Below are positions 45,762 to 56,630 of a DNA stretch of 64,000 bases, piece by piece. The translations under genes were made by a program, and so were the position numbers. The DNA is taken from positions 992,001 through 1,056,000 of the forward strand of contig JAPWGK010000003.1 in NCBI GenBank assembly GCA_029641185.1. The letters run 5' to 3'. Numbering within the stretch: the stretch's first letter is position 1; each line of letters starts with the position of its first letter. The stretch comes from Pseudofabraea citricarpa. Its lineage: Eukaryota; Ascomycota; Leotiomycetes; Helotiales; Dermateaceae. Below the pieces are notes generated by a model, which was not told where the DNA came from, did no database searches, and was given only the letters and a program-made list of their open reading frames with translations.

Positions 45762-46210
45762 TCCATGAGAAGTCCGGAGAGTAATTTATGGATTTATTTC
45801 CATATCAATATTCTGATTCGTTCTGATTTCACCACGTTACCTTGGTCAATAAGTACATTAGTAGTCTTTTGTACCGAGTTTGCATTTCTTTACCTTTCTG
45901 GTTCTGAATTTAGGAAACTTTACCACATAGTCAGCTCTGTATTCAACTTGTTAAGATATTGTTGTTCTGTGTACATAAAACTAGAATTTAGAAATTCTAA
46001 CTCTATTCAGTGATCGATTTCCAACTTGGGGAATAGCTGATAAATCCAAACTGAAAAACCAGCAATAAAAAACGTCAGCCTTGTTGTATGATATACTCCA
46101 TTTGAGGATGTCTCAACCCTTGAAATTTCAAATCATTACATGGAATTTATTATATGATGAAAGCCCAACGTTTAATTTAATGATTTGATGATTTTGATCA
46201 TGAAAGGCTC
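45762..46210. other. Convergent intergenic
   Basis: 449 bp, AT-rich, between the F-box and mpaB-like genes. Nothing recognised. Confidence 0.5.
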
Positions 46211-47248
46211 CTAATTTTTGACATGAGCCGCTTGTCCATCTTTGTTTTCTGCCGCCGCTGCTAGCTTTATATGATACGGACAACCAGACCAACCAGACTC
46301 ATTATTGTAGGTGTGTGCGAAATAAGGTGCAAATGCTCGATCAATCACATTGTGTGACTTGACACGTTCTGCCTTTTCCGTGCTTGATAAAGCCTCTTGA
46401 CCTTCAACGAAAGAACATTTAGGGTCTGGTAGAACCCTCGTAACAAATAACCAAAACCATCGAAAGAACCAAATAACAACGGCTTGCAAGATGGGGTTGT
46501 TTGGCTTCATCTGATGAGCTTTCAGTGTCGATGGTAGACTGAGGGCAGTGGGAAGTGTTTTCCCCAGCCATAGGAAGGAGGGCGAGAACCAGCGGAAGGC
46601 AAAGTTGTCGAAGATAGCAGTACAAGTGAGATGACCCTGCTCCGATCCTGGGTGGGGCGATTGTTCATACTCCTCACAGAATTGGATACAAGCTTCAAAG
46701 CTATCGGGGAAATCGTAGATGGGCTTTTCACCTTCGGAATAGAACAATGTTGCCATGTCCTTCATGAAGAGATGGCTTGCGATCTTGACTTTCTCCGAAA
46801 CGCCAGAGAGACCTAGGCGAAGACGAAGACGATGCATAAAGCCTGCTATGAAAGCTAACGTATAGATATAATCGTCATTGTGAGAAAATACACCAGGATA
46901 CTTTTTGGCCCAATAGACATGCAGCTTGTTGATCTTGTCGACTGACTTTTGACATCGTACATCGCTGGGACCGTACCACCACCATTCGGAATTCGACGTC
47001 TCGGTGTCCTCCATTCGTGCTGTCGCTCGTTTGAGTACTTTGCCACCATCCTCTCGCCAAACCACTCGTGCACCGTGCTCTGAGACGATAAAGTTGGGGA
47101 ATACTAGGCAGTAGAATAGGCTATTGATAAAATCGTTACCTCCATAACTTGTGGCAAGTCGGAAGATCTGTTCGTAGTCTCTGTATGGATCTAGAGTATC
47201 TAGTTCTTTTTGGATCCATTTGTAGCCTTTCTTTTTAGTCGCTTCCAT
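46211..47248 (-). CDS. mpaB/rubber-oxygenase-like protein (DUF2236 family)
   Basis: 345 residues, one exon. DUF2236 proteins include the ER-bound oxygenase MpaB of mycophenolate synthesis and bacterial rubber oxygenases with heme or metal centres. Family features are DPYRDYEQIFRLATSYGG near the start, INKLHVYWAKKYPGVFSHNDDYIYTLAF in the middle (cited by ends; residues about 105-132), a GFMHRLRLRLGL segment, then one clear hydrophobic helix around AVVIWFFRWFWLFV (residues about 262-275). The overall order agrees with fungal mpaB-like proteins, but I cannot verify the metal ligands. Its substrate is unknown. It stands apart from the co-directional block that starts near 49.8 kb. Confidence 0.65.
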   Translation of the reverse strand: MEATKKKGYKWIQKELDTLDPYRDYEQIFRLATSYGGNDFINSLFYCLVFPNFIVSEHGARVVWREDGGKVLKRATARMEDTETSNSEWWWYGPSDVRCQKSVDKINKLHVYWAKKYPGVFSHNDDYIYTLAFIAGFMHRLRLRLGLSGVSEKVKIASHLFMKDMATLFYSEGEKPIYDFPDSFEACIQFCEEYEQSPHPGSEQGHLTCTAIFDNFAFRWFSPSFLWLGKTLPTALSLPSTLKAHQMKPNNPILQAVVIWFFRWFWLFVTRVLPDPKCSFVEGQEALSSTEKAERVKSHNVIDRAFAPYFAHTYNNESGWSGCPYHIKLAAAAENKDGQAAHVKN

Positions 47249-48046
47249 GATGCTGATACTGATAAGAAGCCCAAATTAAAGAATGATCGGGTTGATACTC
47301 TGAGAGCCCGAAAACATCTGTAGTATTTATCTTGGTTAAGTTTGCGGGGTTGAATCTGGGGATAACAATTGCAGTTGGCGGGTGATCAACGGAAGTATCT
47401 CCCCGATGCTTAATTTCGGCTTGGTTGCTAATTTATCAAGTCGGACTGGTTCCTTATCCGAATACCGCGTCCTATCTATTAAGAGAGCCTGCCCACCGGC
47501 ATTCGGGATTTGCTTAAATAGAATATATGGTACAGGATTGATCGGAGTTCCGAGACTTCAGATACTCATCACAATCTTTTGGTGAAAGTATTTGTCTAAT
47601 GGGCCATCATTGAGATTTATAGCTCACTACTAGGTCTTTATAGTTAATCCCCGCTACTTAGATGCTTAAATTACTATCGTACAAAGCTATGAACACATTT
47701 TTAAAGTTCTGTACATAACTTAATCCTGGTGTCAAAATAAAAAGTTAGGTATCTATCCAAGTTTCTCGCAGGAAAAGTACGATTGGAGGCACTCCCTATC
47801 AATTCGCTTGTTTGTAATCTATCCTTTTATGCAAAGTAAAGGGACATAAAATATTTGCCGATTCAAAATAACCCGGATACATTCCAAGAGTCACCCAGTC
47901 CATAATACCAGCCAATAATACCACAAGTAAGCAAACCGCCATCTTAAGCGCTAGCCGCTCAAAGTAGTACAAAAAGAAATGTCAGGCTCGCCACACTAAC
48001 TTTCATCAGTTTTCGTTGTCACTGATGAAACACGCTTTTCCCCCCT
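47249..48046. other. Divergent intergenic with a leader hairpin
   Basis: Upstream of both the mpaB-like gene and the APH-like gene. AT-rich at 47580-47900. It contains the perfect inverted repeat described next. Confidence 0.5.
48001..48030 (+). promoter_or_regulatory. Perfect 10-bp inverted repeat just before the APH-like start codon
   Basis: TTTCATCAGT, a 10-nt loop, then ACTGATGAAA, ending 16 nt before the ATG at 48047. If transcribed it would form a stable stem in the mRNA leader; as DNA it could be a dimeric-factor site. Either use is inference. Confidence 0.5.
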
Positions 48047-49161
48047 ATGGATGTCTCTAGCTATGCAGCAAAGCCGGAAGCTTATGATACACTCTCAGCC
48101 TACCAGATCGCCAAGTTCTTTGAGGAGCATAGACTTGCAAGGGACGTAGTTGATCGTTTTGCAGCTAACCTTCTTGGGAGTCGTGTTTCTGCCACCCCAG
48201 TACAAGGTGCGTCCAGCTACACTATGTCTGGAGATGAGGCGGCTCAAGTTGTTCAATTTCGGCGCTCCTCATTATCCATGAAACAAATTGAGGATGCAAG
48301 GCAACTGTATGGAGATTTCGTCCCCGAATGCAGACCTCAAGGCATGTTTGGGCCAGTCCACGTGTACGTAGCAAGTCTTGTGCCGGGATCGGCATTCTGT
48401 CGAGTCAGGAGTCAGTTCTTTTCTCCTATTCCTGTAATGAAACAACGTCTGCAGCAAACTGTGCAAGACTTTGCAAGGTATAATACTGCATCTATAGTTC
48501 TTTGTTTTATCTGTCTGGTTAACGAAAAGACTCGTATAGGTTCTTTGCTTTGGCGTGGATCAACAAATCTGCCCATACCTTGGCGCCCCCTCCTGGCTTA
48601 TTTGATGAGTACTCCATGATCTTGGACCAAGTTTCTTCAGACCTACCCACCCCACTTCAAGCAAAGCTAGAATATGTTCGCCAAGAACTTCCACGTCTCT
48701 TCCAATCCAGCTATCCAATAGTTCTCCAACATGACGATCTCTTAGAAAACAACATTCATGTGGACGAGACTACCGGTAATATCACAGGTAAGTATCCAAG
48801 CGGAATTTTTCATTTTCTCGCTTTGGTATTCTCTGGAGAGATGTACAGAGAGAAGAGGACTAATTGTCTTGTTATAGGGATCATCGATTGGGCCGACGCT
48901 AAGGTTGCACCATTTGGCGTGTCACTTGCGAGTATGGAGGTGGTCCTTGGTATCCAGACGAGAACCAATTGGCATTTTCACCCGGACCATCATAGCCTTC
49001 GGCAACTATTTTGGGAGACGTTCTACCAGGTGACTGGGCATATCTCAAAGGGTGATCGGCGATCAATTGAAGTTGCAAGGCTATTTGGATTATTCCGAGA
49101 GCATGGCCGTGAGGAAAAAGAACATGCAATCGCATACCTTTCTGCCTTATGTCTGCTTTAA
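48047..49161 (+). CDS. APH-type phosphotransferase (aminoglycoside/choline kinase-like fold)
   Basis: Protein-kinase-like small-molecule kinase family, common as uncharacterised paralogues in ascomycetes. Exons 48047-48477, 48540-48787, 48878-49161 give 320 residues. The catalytic loop is LQHDDLLENNIHVD (His-x-Asp...Asn) and the metal-binding IDWADAKVAPFG is rebuilt across intron 2 as GIIDWAD. The N-lobe is represented by the region around residues 50-150 but lacks a glycine-loop that I can recognise. Substrate unknown; these proteins rarely confer drug resistance in fungi. A strong inverted repeat lies directly upstream of the start. Confidence 0.78.
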
Positions 49162-49787
49162 AAAGCTACAGGTACTTGGTGTTGGCATAACCCCGAAAGG
49201 ATTTTGTTTGACCGGACATGGTCTTTGTATCCGTCAAATAGATCATATAACGCTTTATGTCACGAAAAGCCTTGTTTGTTGGTCAGGCTGTTTTCCTCGA
49301 CGTAGTTGATAAAATTCTGAACGAAGCTGCTAAGTTTGTACTTATACGGCTTGCGTACAAGGAAGCCGGGCCTTCGGCGAAGCAGTGAGGAGGAACCGAA
49401 AATTCTCCTTGGAGTCCAGCTTGAAGACGATACCGTGGATGATGTTCAAGTCAAGAGAATGGAGGTTGACAGGTTTCGTCCAGTTGCTAGATAAGTTTTT
49501 GAGCGGTGCCTCAAGCTTGCTCGGGTCAACCATTTCGACTCTGATCTCTATTCAAAACAATTATTAATACGTCTTGATGTAGTTTACGTAAATCTTGATA
49601 ACTATAGCTTAAAATGCTATTATATGGACCGGATATTAATCTTCAATATTTAGCATCGGGTGACAGTGCAAGACAGGTTTGCGAGGGTTTTGAAGAGGCG
49701 AGGAAAGACTGAAGCCGGTATACCAGATCCTCTTTAAAACTTGAGCTAGGTAGAGGTACGTGTCCTGAGATCAAAGAGTTGCCTTGT
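49162..49787. other. Convergent intergenic with a possible gene remnant
   Basis: Contains the minus-strand frame listed next and an AT-rich tract at 49560-49660. No other signal. Confidence 0.5.
49342..49533 (-). pseudogene. Possible gene fragment, 63 codons
   Basis: Frame MVDPSKLEAPLKNLSSN..., with protein-like composition (HSLDLNIIHGIVFKLDSKEN) unlike the AT-rich neighbourhood. It has no start context of note and ends at TAA. I do not recognise a family. It may be a remnant of a larger gene or a true small gene; weakly supported. Confidence 0.25.
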
Positions 49788-50975
49788 TCAAACTCGTTCT
49801 CCGTTCTCATCAAACCTGACTACCTCACCAGACAACATAGCATCTTGTAAGGCCCTACCAATATTCATAACCAGAATCCCAGTCTCTATATTTAGTGGCA
49901 CAGGCAAGTCGTTCAAGACCGCATTTGCGAACTCGCTCGCTTCTAGAGCAAAGGCATCTTCAAATCTCTGCCAATACTCTGGCTGAACCTCGTGCCTCAT
50001 GCCAAGCTTGTCTGCCACAACCACGTTGTTACTACGAGGGACAACATTTACCATGATCTTCCCGGTCGTGCCTGTGATTTCAGTGCATACATCGTGCCCA
50101 TGAGCCTGTGTGCGCGAGCAGTAGAAATAAGCAATTTTCCCGCCCCAGAACTCGACAACGCCAACAGCATTGTCAACGTCAGAAAGCTCCTTGAGCTCCG
50201 GATGATGTTGCAAAGTACCAACTGCCCAACAAGCTTTTGGAATTGGGTCTCCAAGAAACCAAAGTGATAGGTCGATATCATGGATGGCGCAATCCACGAA
50301 GATGCCGCCATTTCGAGCCGCATACCGCACAAAAAATCCCGTGTTGTCGAGAAGATCACACGTATTCGAGCGAACCATGAACGGGCTGCCGATAGCATGG
50401 TCATTGAAAATTTTAGAACTGGCATCTCGATAGGATGCATCAAAGCGTCGAGAAAAGCCCGCCATGATCTTCAAATTGTGATTTTGCTTTGCGGCTTCGA
50501 CCACAGACTGTGCCTATAGTTCTAGAACATGAGCTTATAATTCCTTGTATTGACTGGATATACCCAGATGAAAATAAAACTGTCAAATGCTTTTACGTAC
50601 TTCTGCGATATTGCTACCCAGTGGCTTCTCACACAAGACATGAAGGCCCCTAGCGATCGCCGCCAGAGTCTGACTTGCGTGTACATCTGTGCTCGATGAA
50701 ACCCAGACTGCTTGGAGCCCTGGATGTGCTAACATCTCGCTGTAGTTGAGATATGCCTTGACACCGAATTGTTTATACTCATCATTATTCTCGGCCCATT
50801 CAACCTCAGAGAGCTCCGAACTACAAACTGCCACCACTTGTACATGAGGTACCCGGTACAGCAAGGTGTGGACGTGTCGTTTGCCCTTTGTTTCAGTTAG
50901 TTGTATCATGCAGAAGGGAATTCAACTTCGCACCATACGACCAAGGCCAACAATTGCAATCTGAAGACGATCCAT
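49788..50975 (-). CDS. Gfo/Idh/MocA-type oxidoreductase (inositol 2-dehydrogenase-like)
   Basis: NAD(P)-dependent sugar or polyol dehydrogenase. Exons 50975-50934, 50885-50601, 50513-49788, giving 350 residues. The Rossmann motif GLGRMGKRHVHTL is rebuilt across the 48-nt first intron. The family signature CEKPLG is in exon 2, followed after intron 2 by VVEAAKQNHNLKIMAGFSRRFD and later GGIFVDCAIHDIDLSLWFLG, with the catalytic-type Asp/His pair, as in myo-inositol 2-dehydrogenases. No signal peptide, so cytosolic. It lies upstream of, and on the same strand as, a Zn2Cys6 regulator and a sulfatase. Family secure; substrate inferred only broadly. Confidence 0.88.
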
Positions 50976-51726
50976 TGTGCTGTGTTTACTAGGATTATGG
51001 TATGATGATTTCAGGATAGAAGAGAATATCTTTTTATTCATATACCGTGGGAGATGTCAGCACTTTAATAGAAACAAGACATGTCGTATGGTTCTACGAG
51101 TCCTCTTACTTAGACACCAGAATAGAGACATGTTAAAGGGGGCCTTGCCATTGATGTAAGAGGCGGCGCGTCTTGCCTAACTGGTAATGCGTCTGTGAGA
51201 ACTCATAGGTCTACACCCGAGGAGAATTGTGGATCCAGTAAGCGTTATAATAGAAAAATTGCCTAGGTAGGCAGCCTTCGCCGGAATTTTCTAATGGATA
51301 GGCGAGATGTATAGAGCAACAAAGGTTGGGCTCCCTGGATATTCGCCGAGAAATTTGCCAAGGTTGGGACCATTTTACAGTCAACACTATTTGAATTCTT
51401 CAAAGATATCTTACTATCTTTATCTCTCGAAACTCGGCGCATAATTAGAGAGGTCATTTACCTAGATATTTATCTTGCTAGGAACGCACCATAACGGGTT
51501 ATATTTTCAGTTATTCCTACATGAAAGTGCGACGGTCAAACTATGTAGGAAAATTATCTAGCGCAGTAATAAATGGTACGTAAAATCTCTTAAAAATTGG
51601 TTTTATTTTTACAGAGTATGAAAGAAATGTGCATTAACCTTTGAATAGTAGCAGCTAAATAAGCTGTTCAGAACCTGCGCTTCTAGCCCTTTTAAATTCA
51701 TATTATAGGGAAAAACATCTGAATTA
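50976..51726. other. Intergenic, AT-rich in its second half
   Basis: 751 bp between two minus-strand genes. A tRNA-like look at 51160-51230 was considered and rejected. Nothing else recognised. Confidence 0.5.
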
Positions 51727-53835
51727 CTAGAACAAACGCAAAGCTTTCGGTAGCGGCCAAGCGCATACATTCTTAAATCTATCAACCACGCCCGCTAAAG
51801 CCTTGCGTTCCCATTTATCCGTAAAATACTCACCATACAGTAGTATGCCAATAGTAGCGTTGACTAGATTAGGCGGTGATCGCGGGTGGTGAAGTGCAAT
51901 GCCACAAAGATCGAGAACAATCATTCGGACTTCACTCTCCACATTTCGAGTAGCTGCACGAAGATCTGATTGGTATCTGCCATTGTCCATCAACATATAT
52001 ATGTGTGACTAGGAGGGGCGGAAAAAATGTACTTTAGAAATGGGGACTCGGCCATTAACACCATTTTAGCAATCATCATATGCTGAGTGCCAGTAACGAC
52101 ACGATCTGACCCGTACCAGATTGTAGGAAGTATTTCTCCTTTCGACTTGTCGGCTTCTCGTTTAAAAATTGGGGCGTATTCGTCAGAGACTTGCTGGTCA
52201 AGGATATTTTCTTGTTCTTTCAGTCGCACTGCATTGCAAATTAGGAACCACTTCTTAATAATTGTAGTTAGATAACTTACGCCACTCGTGTTCCGACTTA
52301 TCATCCCACAGCCATTTAGCCACCTGAGCCGCATGCATTATCATCTTATTTACTATTGTTGTGTCTGGCCACAAAGCAGGTTCAAGAAGCATCTTAGGCG
52401 AATGCTTCCTTGTAAAAGCGTAATAAACCTCCTGCCTCAGAGCTATCCAATACGACGCATTAAACAAACCTTGGTGATGAAAGAAGTCTTTTGAATGCGA
52501 GCTGCGAATCACTGAATTTATGATAGCAAGAAAGTTCACTCGTTCCTGAGCATGATCATCAAGGTTATTTGCGTGAACGCCAGCAGAATCATTTGTCTCT
52601 TCTTCATCGTCTTCCATCTCCTCAAACTGCCGAAGGATCACTGCTGTCGCAATAATATGTTCCCGATGCTCCTCATCCCGAGTTTCGTGAAATTCTCGAA
52701 GTGCAGGGATGCATGTGAGCATGTATTCTACGGCGGAGCTTGGCGTGACATTTGGAAGGAGATGGCCATGGTAAAGTATTCCCTCAGGAGTTTTGTACTG
52801 GGGAAGACGACTGAGGTGACGGGCCGAGGTAGCAAATATTGCATGAAGGAGTGGCGGGTACCGCCGAGCTCTTATGGGAACCAGTAGTCTGAAGTGCTTA
52901 TGTTCATCACAAGTATCAAACTCGCTTCAGGTTAGTTTTGAGCTTGTGAATTAGATATTGACATCTTACCCAATGTGAAAGCTCTTCGACATAATATCTC
53001 AAGAGACAGGCCTCTTGGATATCCTCAAATGGCTGACAGGGTCGAACAGGGGATGATTCTTGCCCCGAAGCACCTCCTGCCGAGATAAAAGGCTCTTGAA
53101 TCGAGAATTCATGCTGATAGTTGATTTGAGCCGGAAAGTCTTCGAGACTGGCCGGCTGAGAGGAGAAGGAGGTACAAAAGGTTTCGTTCGCATTCAGAGA
53201 CGATGTCACAGAGCCTGTGGTAGACGGGGATTTCTGTGAGACGACATGAAATGCAAATGTATTGCTTTTTTCCACAGCTTCTGTGTAATCAGGCTGACTA
53301 TTGGTTGCTGCTACCTCTGTGGAAGGGCTCGTCAATAAAACGCCCTGGTCTTGTACTAAATTATGGGACGATCGACTTTTGGGTGTTTGAAGGCGATCTA
53401 TTGGGCACAGTTTGTTAAATTGTGGAAGAACGTAGAGGTTCTGATTGAAACTGCTTACATCTCTTTGTGTTGCTGTTCACCCAGCTTTGGCTTCCAGAGA
53501 ACTGGGTATCATACCTTGCTGACGAACCAGGCCGGAATGATGTCTTTCTCCCCGAACGGCAGCATTCCAGTCCTTTTGCCAGGCAGCGGCGGCACTGTGA
53601 CCTATTTACACCAACATCGCCTATTTGAGCAAATGAACTATTGGATTAGCTATCTAACATGAAATACCATGTCCCAGGAGGACTCCGCCAAGGGCATCCA
53701 ACATCAAGGTGAAAACTTACACCTGACGTGTTTTTCTGTGGATTCAAATTAGTGCTATCCCGAGAAAGTGGACCTAGACGAGAAGAGGTTGACAACACCT
53801 TTACAGTTCAGACAGGGATCTTTGGTAGATGGCAT
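51727..53835 (-). CDS. Zn(II)2Cys6 transcription factor (ARCA-like middle region), with 15-nt microexon
   Basis: DNA-binding regulator, nuclear. Minus-strand exons: 53835-53799, 53721-53735 (15 nt), 53620-53459, 53397-52970, 52920-52281, 52228-52033, 51976-51727; total 575 residues. The zinc cluster is CLNCKEKHVRC, then CDVGVNRSQC and RRCLAKGLEC: all six cysteines with 2-6-8-2-6 spacing, but only after splicing exons 1-3. Next comes FRPGSSARYDTQFSGSQ, a motif common after this type of cluster, then a Ser/Thr-rich linker and the fungal TF core: LLRYYVEELSHWFDTCDEHK, RARRYPPLLHAIFATSARHL, and VRMIVLDLCGIALHHP. The exon 6/7 join (56-nt intron) gives FLKYQSDLRAATRN. It probably regulates neighbours. 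Confidence is high for the family, moderate for every boundary. Confidence 0.8.
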
Positions 53836-54662
53836 TGTTCCAGTTTTACGGCAGCGAGAAAATTTCCGGCGAAGAGGTTATCGCTTTCTGGGAACATAGT
53901 GAAACAACGCAAAGATGCAATGTAGCTTTGCTGTATCGCTGAATGCTAGTGGAAAAAAGTCAAGATAGCGGGGAAGTTTTTGATACAGGAAAGGGAAACT
54001 TCGCCTATCCTGTGGCCGGCGAGTCTTACTTGATACAGTAAAACTGGGGTCTCGCCTAACTCGAGTTTGTTGCTCACGGCGGAACTTGCCCAAAAAGGCA
54101 AATCTATATAGAAAGATGAAAATATCTGGTACAACTACATAAGTCATAACTATTAAGGTTCATGGCTTAGGTAGCTGAACTAAGCGTTGCTTAAAGCTGA
54201 TAGGTGACCAAGCTTTATTAACTCAAGCTGGAGTCGCAATTTGCGCTGAAAAAGTACGGCTAGATGTAATGGGTGGGATTTAGTAGCATTGTAAGGATTA
54301 TGATGAAAACCACGAATTTCTTTTTATTGAAAATCGAAATTATACAAACAGTATGCAGGTGCCTCGGATAGTAACTCTCCAACGAAGGCTTTTGTATTTC
54401 AGAAGCGTCTGTAAAATACTAAGTTCACTTGGTGAATCCTGATCTACAAGAAATATAGTTCGCCCCTGTATCTTTATCTAAGTTCTATGATCACGAATCC
54501 ATGTTCATATGGGAAAATCAGACAATAATAAATAGCGGTTTCTATGCTGAAAAGTATAAGCATGCGAAGTCGATGAATATGCGTTTCAGCTACTAAGGGA
54601 TTTAAAAGCATTTTGCTAAGACTATCTATGCAGCTAGATTAATCTCTATAGAAGTAACCAGT
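53836..54662. other. Intergenic upstream of the first regulator
   Basis: 827 bp with AT-rich tracts at 54290-54620. Holds the regulator's promoter and the 3' flank of the sulfatase gene. Nothing recognised. Confidence 0.5.
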
Positions 54663-56192
54663 TTAATGTTCAGGCTCGTCACCAATCTCAGCCATTTTCT
54701 GATCGAGGGCGACTTTCATTTGCTGCACCACATCGGCATAGGCAGAATCTTCATATACGTTAAGCAACTCCAACGGATCCTTCTCACAATCAAACAATTC
54801 CCACTCCTGGTCCTCGCCTCCAGGCTGCGTACCAGGCAGGTCATATCCTTTATTATACCAGAAGATGAGCTTGTATCTCTGATCACGAATGCCATAATGT
54901 GCGCGGGCATCATGGATCATATCTCTATGCATCCAATAACGATGATAAGCGACCTGCGGCCAATCCAACGGCGTCTTCCCTTCAAGCAGCTGAGTAAAAG
55001 AGCGACCTTGCATGTACGAAGGTTGCCGTAAGCCGGCCAGCTCGAGGAATGTAGCGGCAAAATCGACATTGCAGATGATGTCTTTGCAAACACTGCTAGG
55101 CTTGATCATCTTGGGGTAGCGGATGATGAAGGGCATCTGAAAAGACTCCTCATACATAAAGCGCTTGTCAAACCAGCCGTGGTCGCCGAGGAAGAATCCT
55201 TGATCGGACGTGTAAATGATCAGGGTATCGTCTACGAGATTCTCGGTTTCTAAAAAATCCAACATTCGTCCTACGTTATCGTCTATTGAGGCAATCGTTC
55301 GCAAGTATCGCTTCATATATCGCTGGTATTTGAAATGGCGAAGCTCGTCTTGCGTCTTGAATGTGAACACCTCGGCTGTATCTTTGTCGATCAGTCGCAT
55401 CTTGCTCACATCCTCCAAGTACGGAATCTTCCGCTCGGTGTTTCTTGAAGATTTTGGGATCAAGCGTTCACCGACCTCACTCCCACCATCTGGTTGCACA
55501 AGTCCCAAATCATGATACGTCAGATCGGTAGAGACCTTCATCTTGGCCAGCCCCGCCGCTTTCGCACGGTTCTTATAATCATCGTCAAACGTCTCGGGAA
55601 TCTTGACATCTTCATTGGCAAAGAGATGTTTATGCTTAGGATCACACTCCCAAGACCGATGCGGGGCTTTGTGATGGCACATGAGAAAAAACGGCTTATC
55701 CTTCTGGCGCTTCTGCATCCACTCGATGCTCTTATCCGTGATAACATCAGTCGCATAGCCGGGGAAGTTCTTCGTCGTCCCATCCATCTCGATCATAGCT
55801 GGATCGAAATACTCTCCCTGCCCCGGTACGACGGACCAGTAATCGAAACCGGTGGGCTCGTGATCACTGCCTTCTCCAAGATGCCACTTCCCAATCATAG
55901 CAGTCTGATAGCCGCCAGTCCGCAGGTGCTTGGCGACGTTAGGAATGTGCTTGTTGATGGTGCTGTCTAGAGTCACGACTCCATTAACGTGGTTATAGGT
56001 TCCCGTCAAAATGCTCGCGCGGCTCGGTGTGCAGATGGAGTTCGTCACGTAGCAGTGATCAAACCGCATGCCTTCTTCCGCTATCCGATCCAGATTTGGT
56101 GTCGAGTTGATCCCGGCGCCATAGCAGCTGATGGCTTTGCTGGCATGGTCATCAGCCATGATGAAGATGATGTTTGGTCGCGTAGAAGCCAT
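54663..56192 (-). CDS. Sulfatase (type I, formylglycine-dependent), cytosolic type
   Basis: Hydrolyses sulfate esters or sulfamates. 509 residues, one exon, start MASTRPNIIFIMADDH at 56192. Metal-binding Asp14-Asp15 and the CTPSRASILTG signature with Cys54 (CxPSR), which needs conversion to formylglycine, are present. Also seen are GKWHLG, HHKAPHR, and TSDQGFFLGDHGWFDKR with the distal Asp/His metal ligands. There is no signal peptide or transmembrane segment. It resembles bacterial and lower-fungal sulfatases more than choline sulfatase, so transfer from bacteria is possible but untested. Single exon in an intron-rich neighbourhood is compatible with that. Flanked on both sides by minus-strand Zn2Cys6 regulators. 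Confidence 0.92.
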   Translation of the reverse strand: MASTRPNIIFIMADDHASKAISCYGAGINSTPNLDRIAEEGMRFDHCYVTNSICTPSRASILTGTYNHVNGVVTLDSTINKHIPNVAKHLRTGGYQTAMIGKWHLGEGSDHEPTGFDYWSVVPGQGEYFDPAMIEMDGTTKNFPGYATDVITDKSIEWMQKRQKDKPFFLMCHHKAPHRSWECDPKHKHLFANEDVKIPETFDDDYKNRAKAAGLAKMKVSTDLTYHDLGLVQPDGGSEVGERLIPKSSRNTERKIPYLEDVSKMRLIDKDTAEVFTFKTQDELRHFKYQRYMKRYLRTIASIDDNVGRMLDFLETENLVDDTLIIYTSDQGFFLGDHGWFDKRFMYEESFQMPFIIRYPKMIKPSSVCKDIICNVDFAATFLELAGLRQPSYMQGRSFTQLLEGKTPLDWPQVAYHRYWMHRDMIHDARAHYGIRDQRYKLIFWYNKGYDLPGTQPGGEDQEWELFDCEKDPLELLNVYEDSAYADVVQQMKVALDQKMAEIGDEPEH

Positions 56193-56630
56193 GATGCTGT
56201 GGAGGGCTCGCTTAATCTACTACAAGCTGATAGGGGAAGGTATTCAACGAGTGATGTGAGCAGAAAACCCTGATAATTGCAAATCAAGAGAAAGAAAAGC
56301 AGGGAGGAGACCCTTCCGCAGTTTTATAGACACTTTCAGCGTCATTTTAGCTTTGCATTAATTGCTTGCTTTGCTTTCCGGTGCGGACTTCGGGGAGAAA
56401 GAGAGAAGTGGGTCGAACTTTCTGCCTGAAGCCGAAGGTGTCAACATCCAACAATGCACTGGGAGGGTGCCATGAATCTAAGACTAGAAAGTTTCAACTT
56501 TGGAAGGGTGCAGTCTCAAAATTCTGCTGTGAAAGTCATTAATTCCTCAATAATAATCGACGCCCCCTCGTATTCTTCTTCAATTAATTTACACAATATC
56601 ACGGGTAAACTTGGGTTTCAAGCGCAGTCT
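56193..56630. other. Intergenic upstream of the sulfatase
   Basis: 438 bp between the sulfatase start and the end of the second regulator, both minus strand. Expected promoter of the sulfatase. No clear TATA box. Confidence 0.5.

Noticed and set aside
51156..51232. tRNA-like segment with an A-box-like TTGCCTAACTGG
   Set aside because: The B-box position reads GGTCTACACCC, not GGTTCGANTCC; the anticodon loop is six bases and acceptor ends do not pair. At most a decayed tRNA-derived element.
51976..52033. Apparent frameshift between exons 6 and 7 of the first regulator
   Set aside because: A 56-nt intron (51977-52032, GTACAT donor, CAG acceptor) restores the frame and gives the family-like FLKYQSDLRAATRN, so no frameshift is needed.
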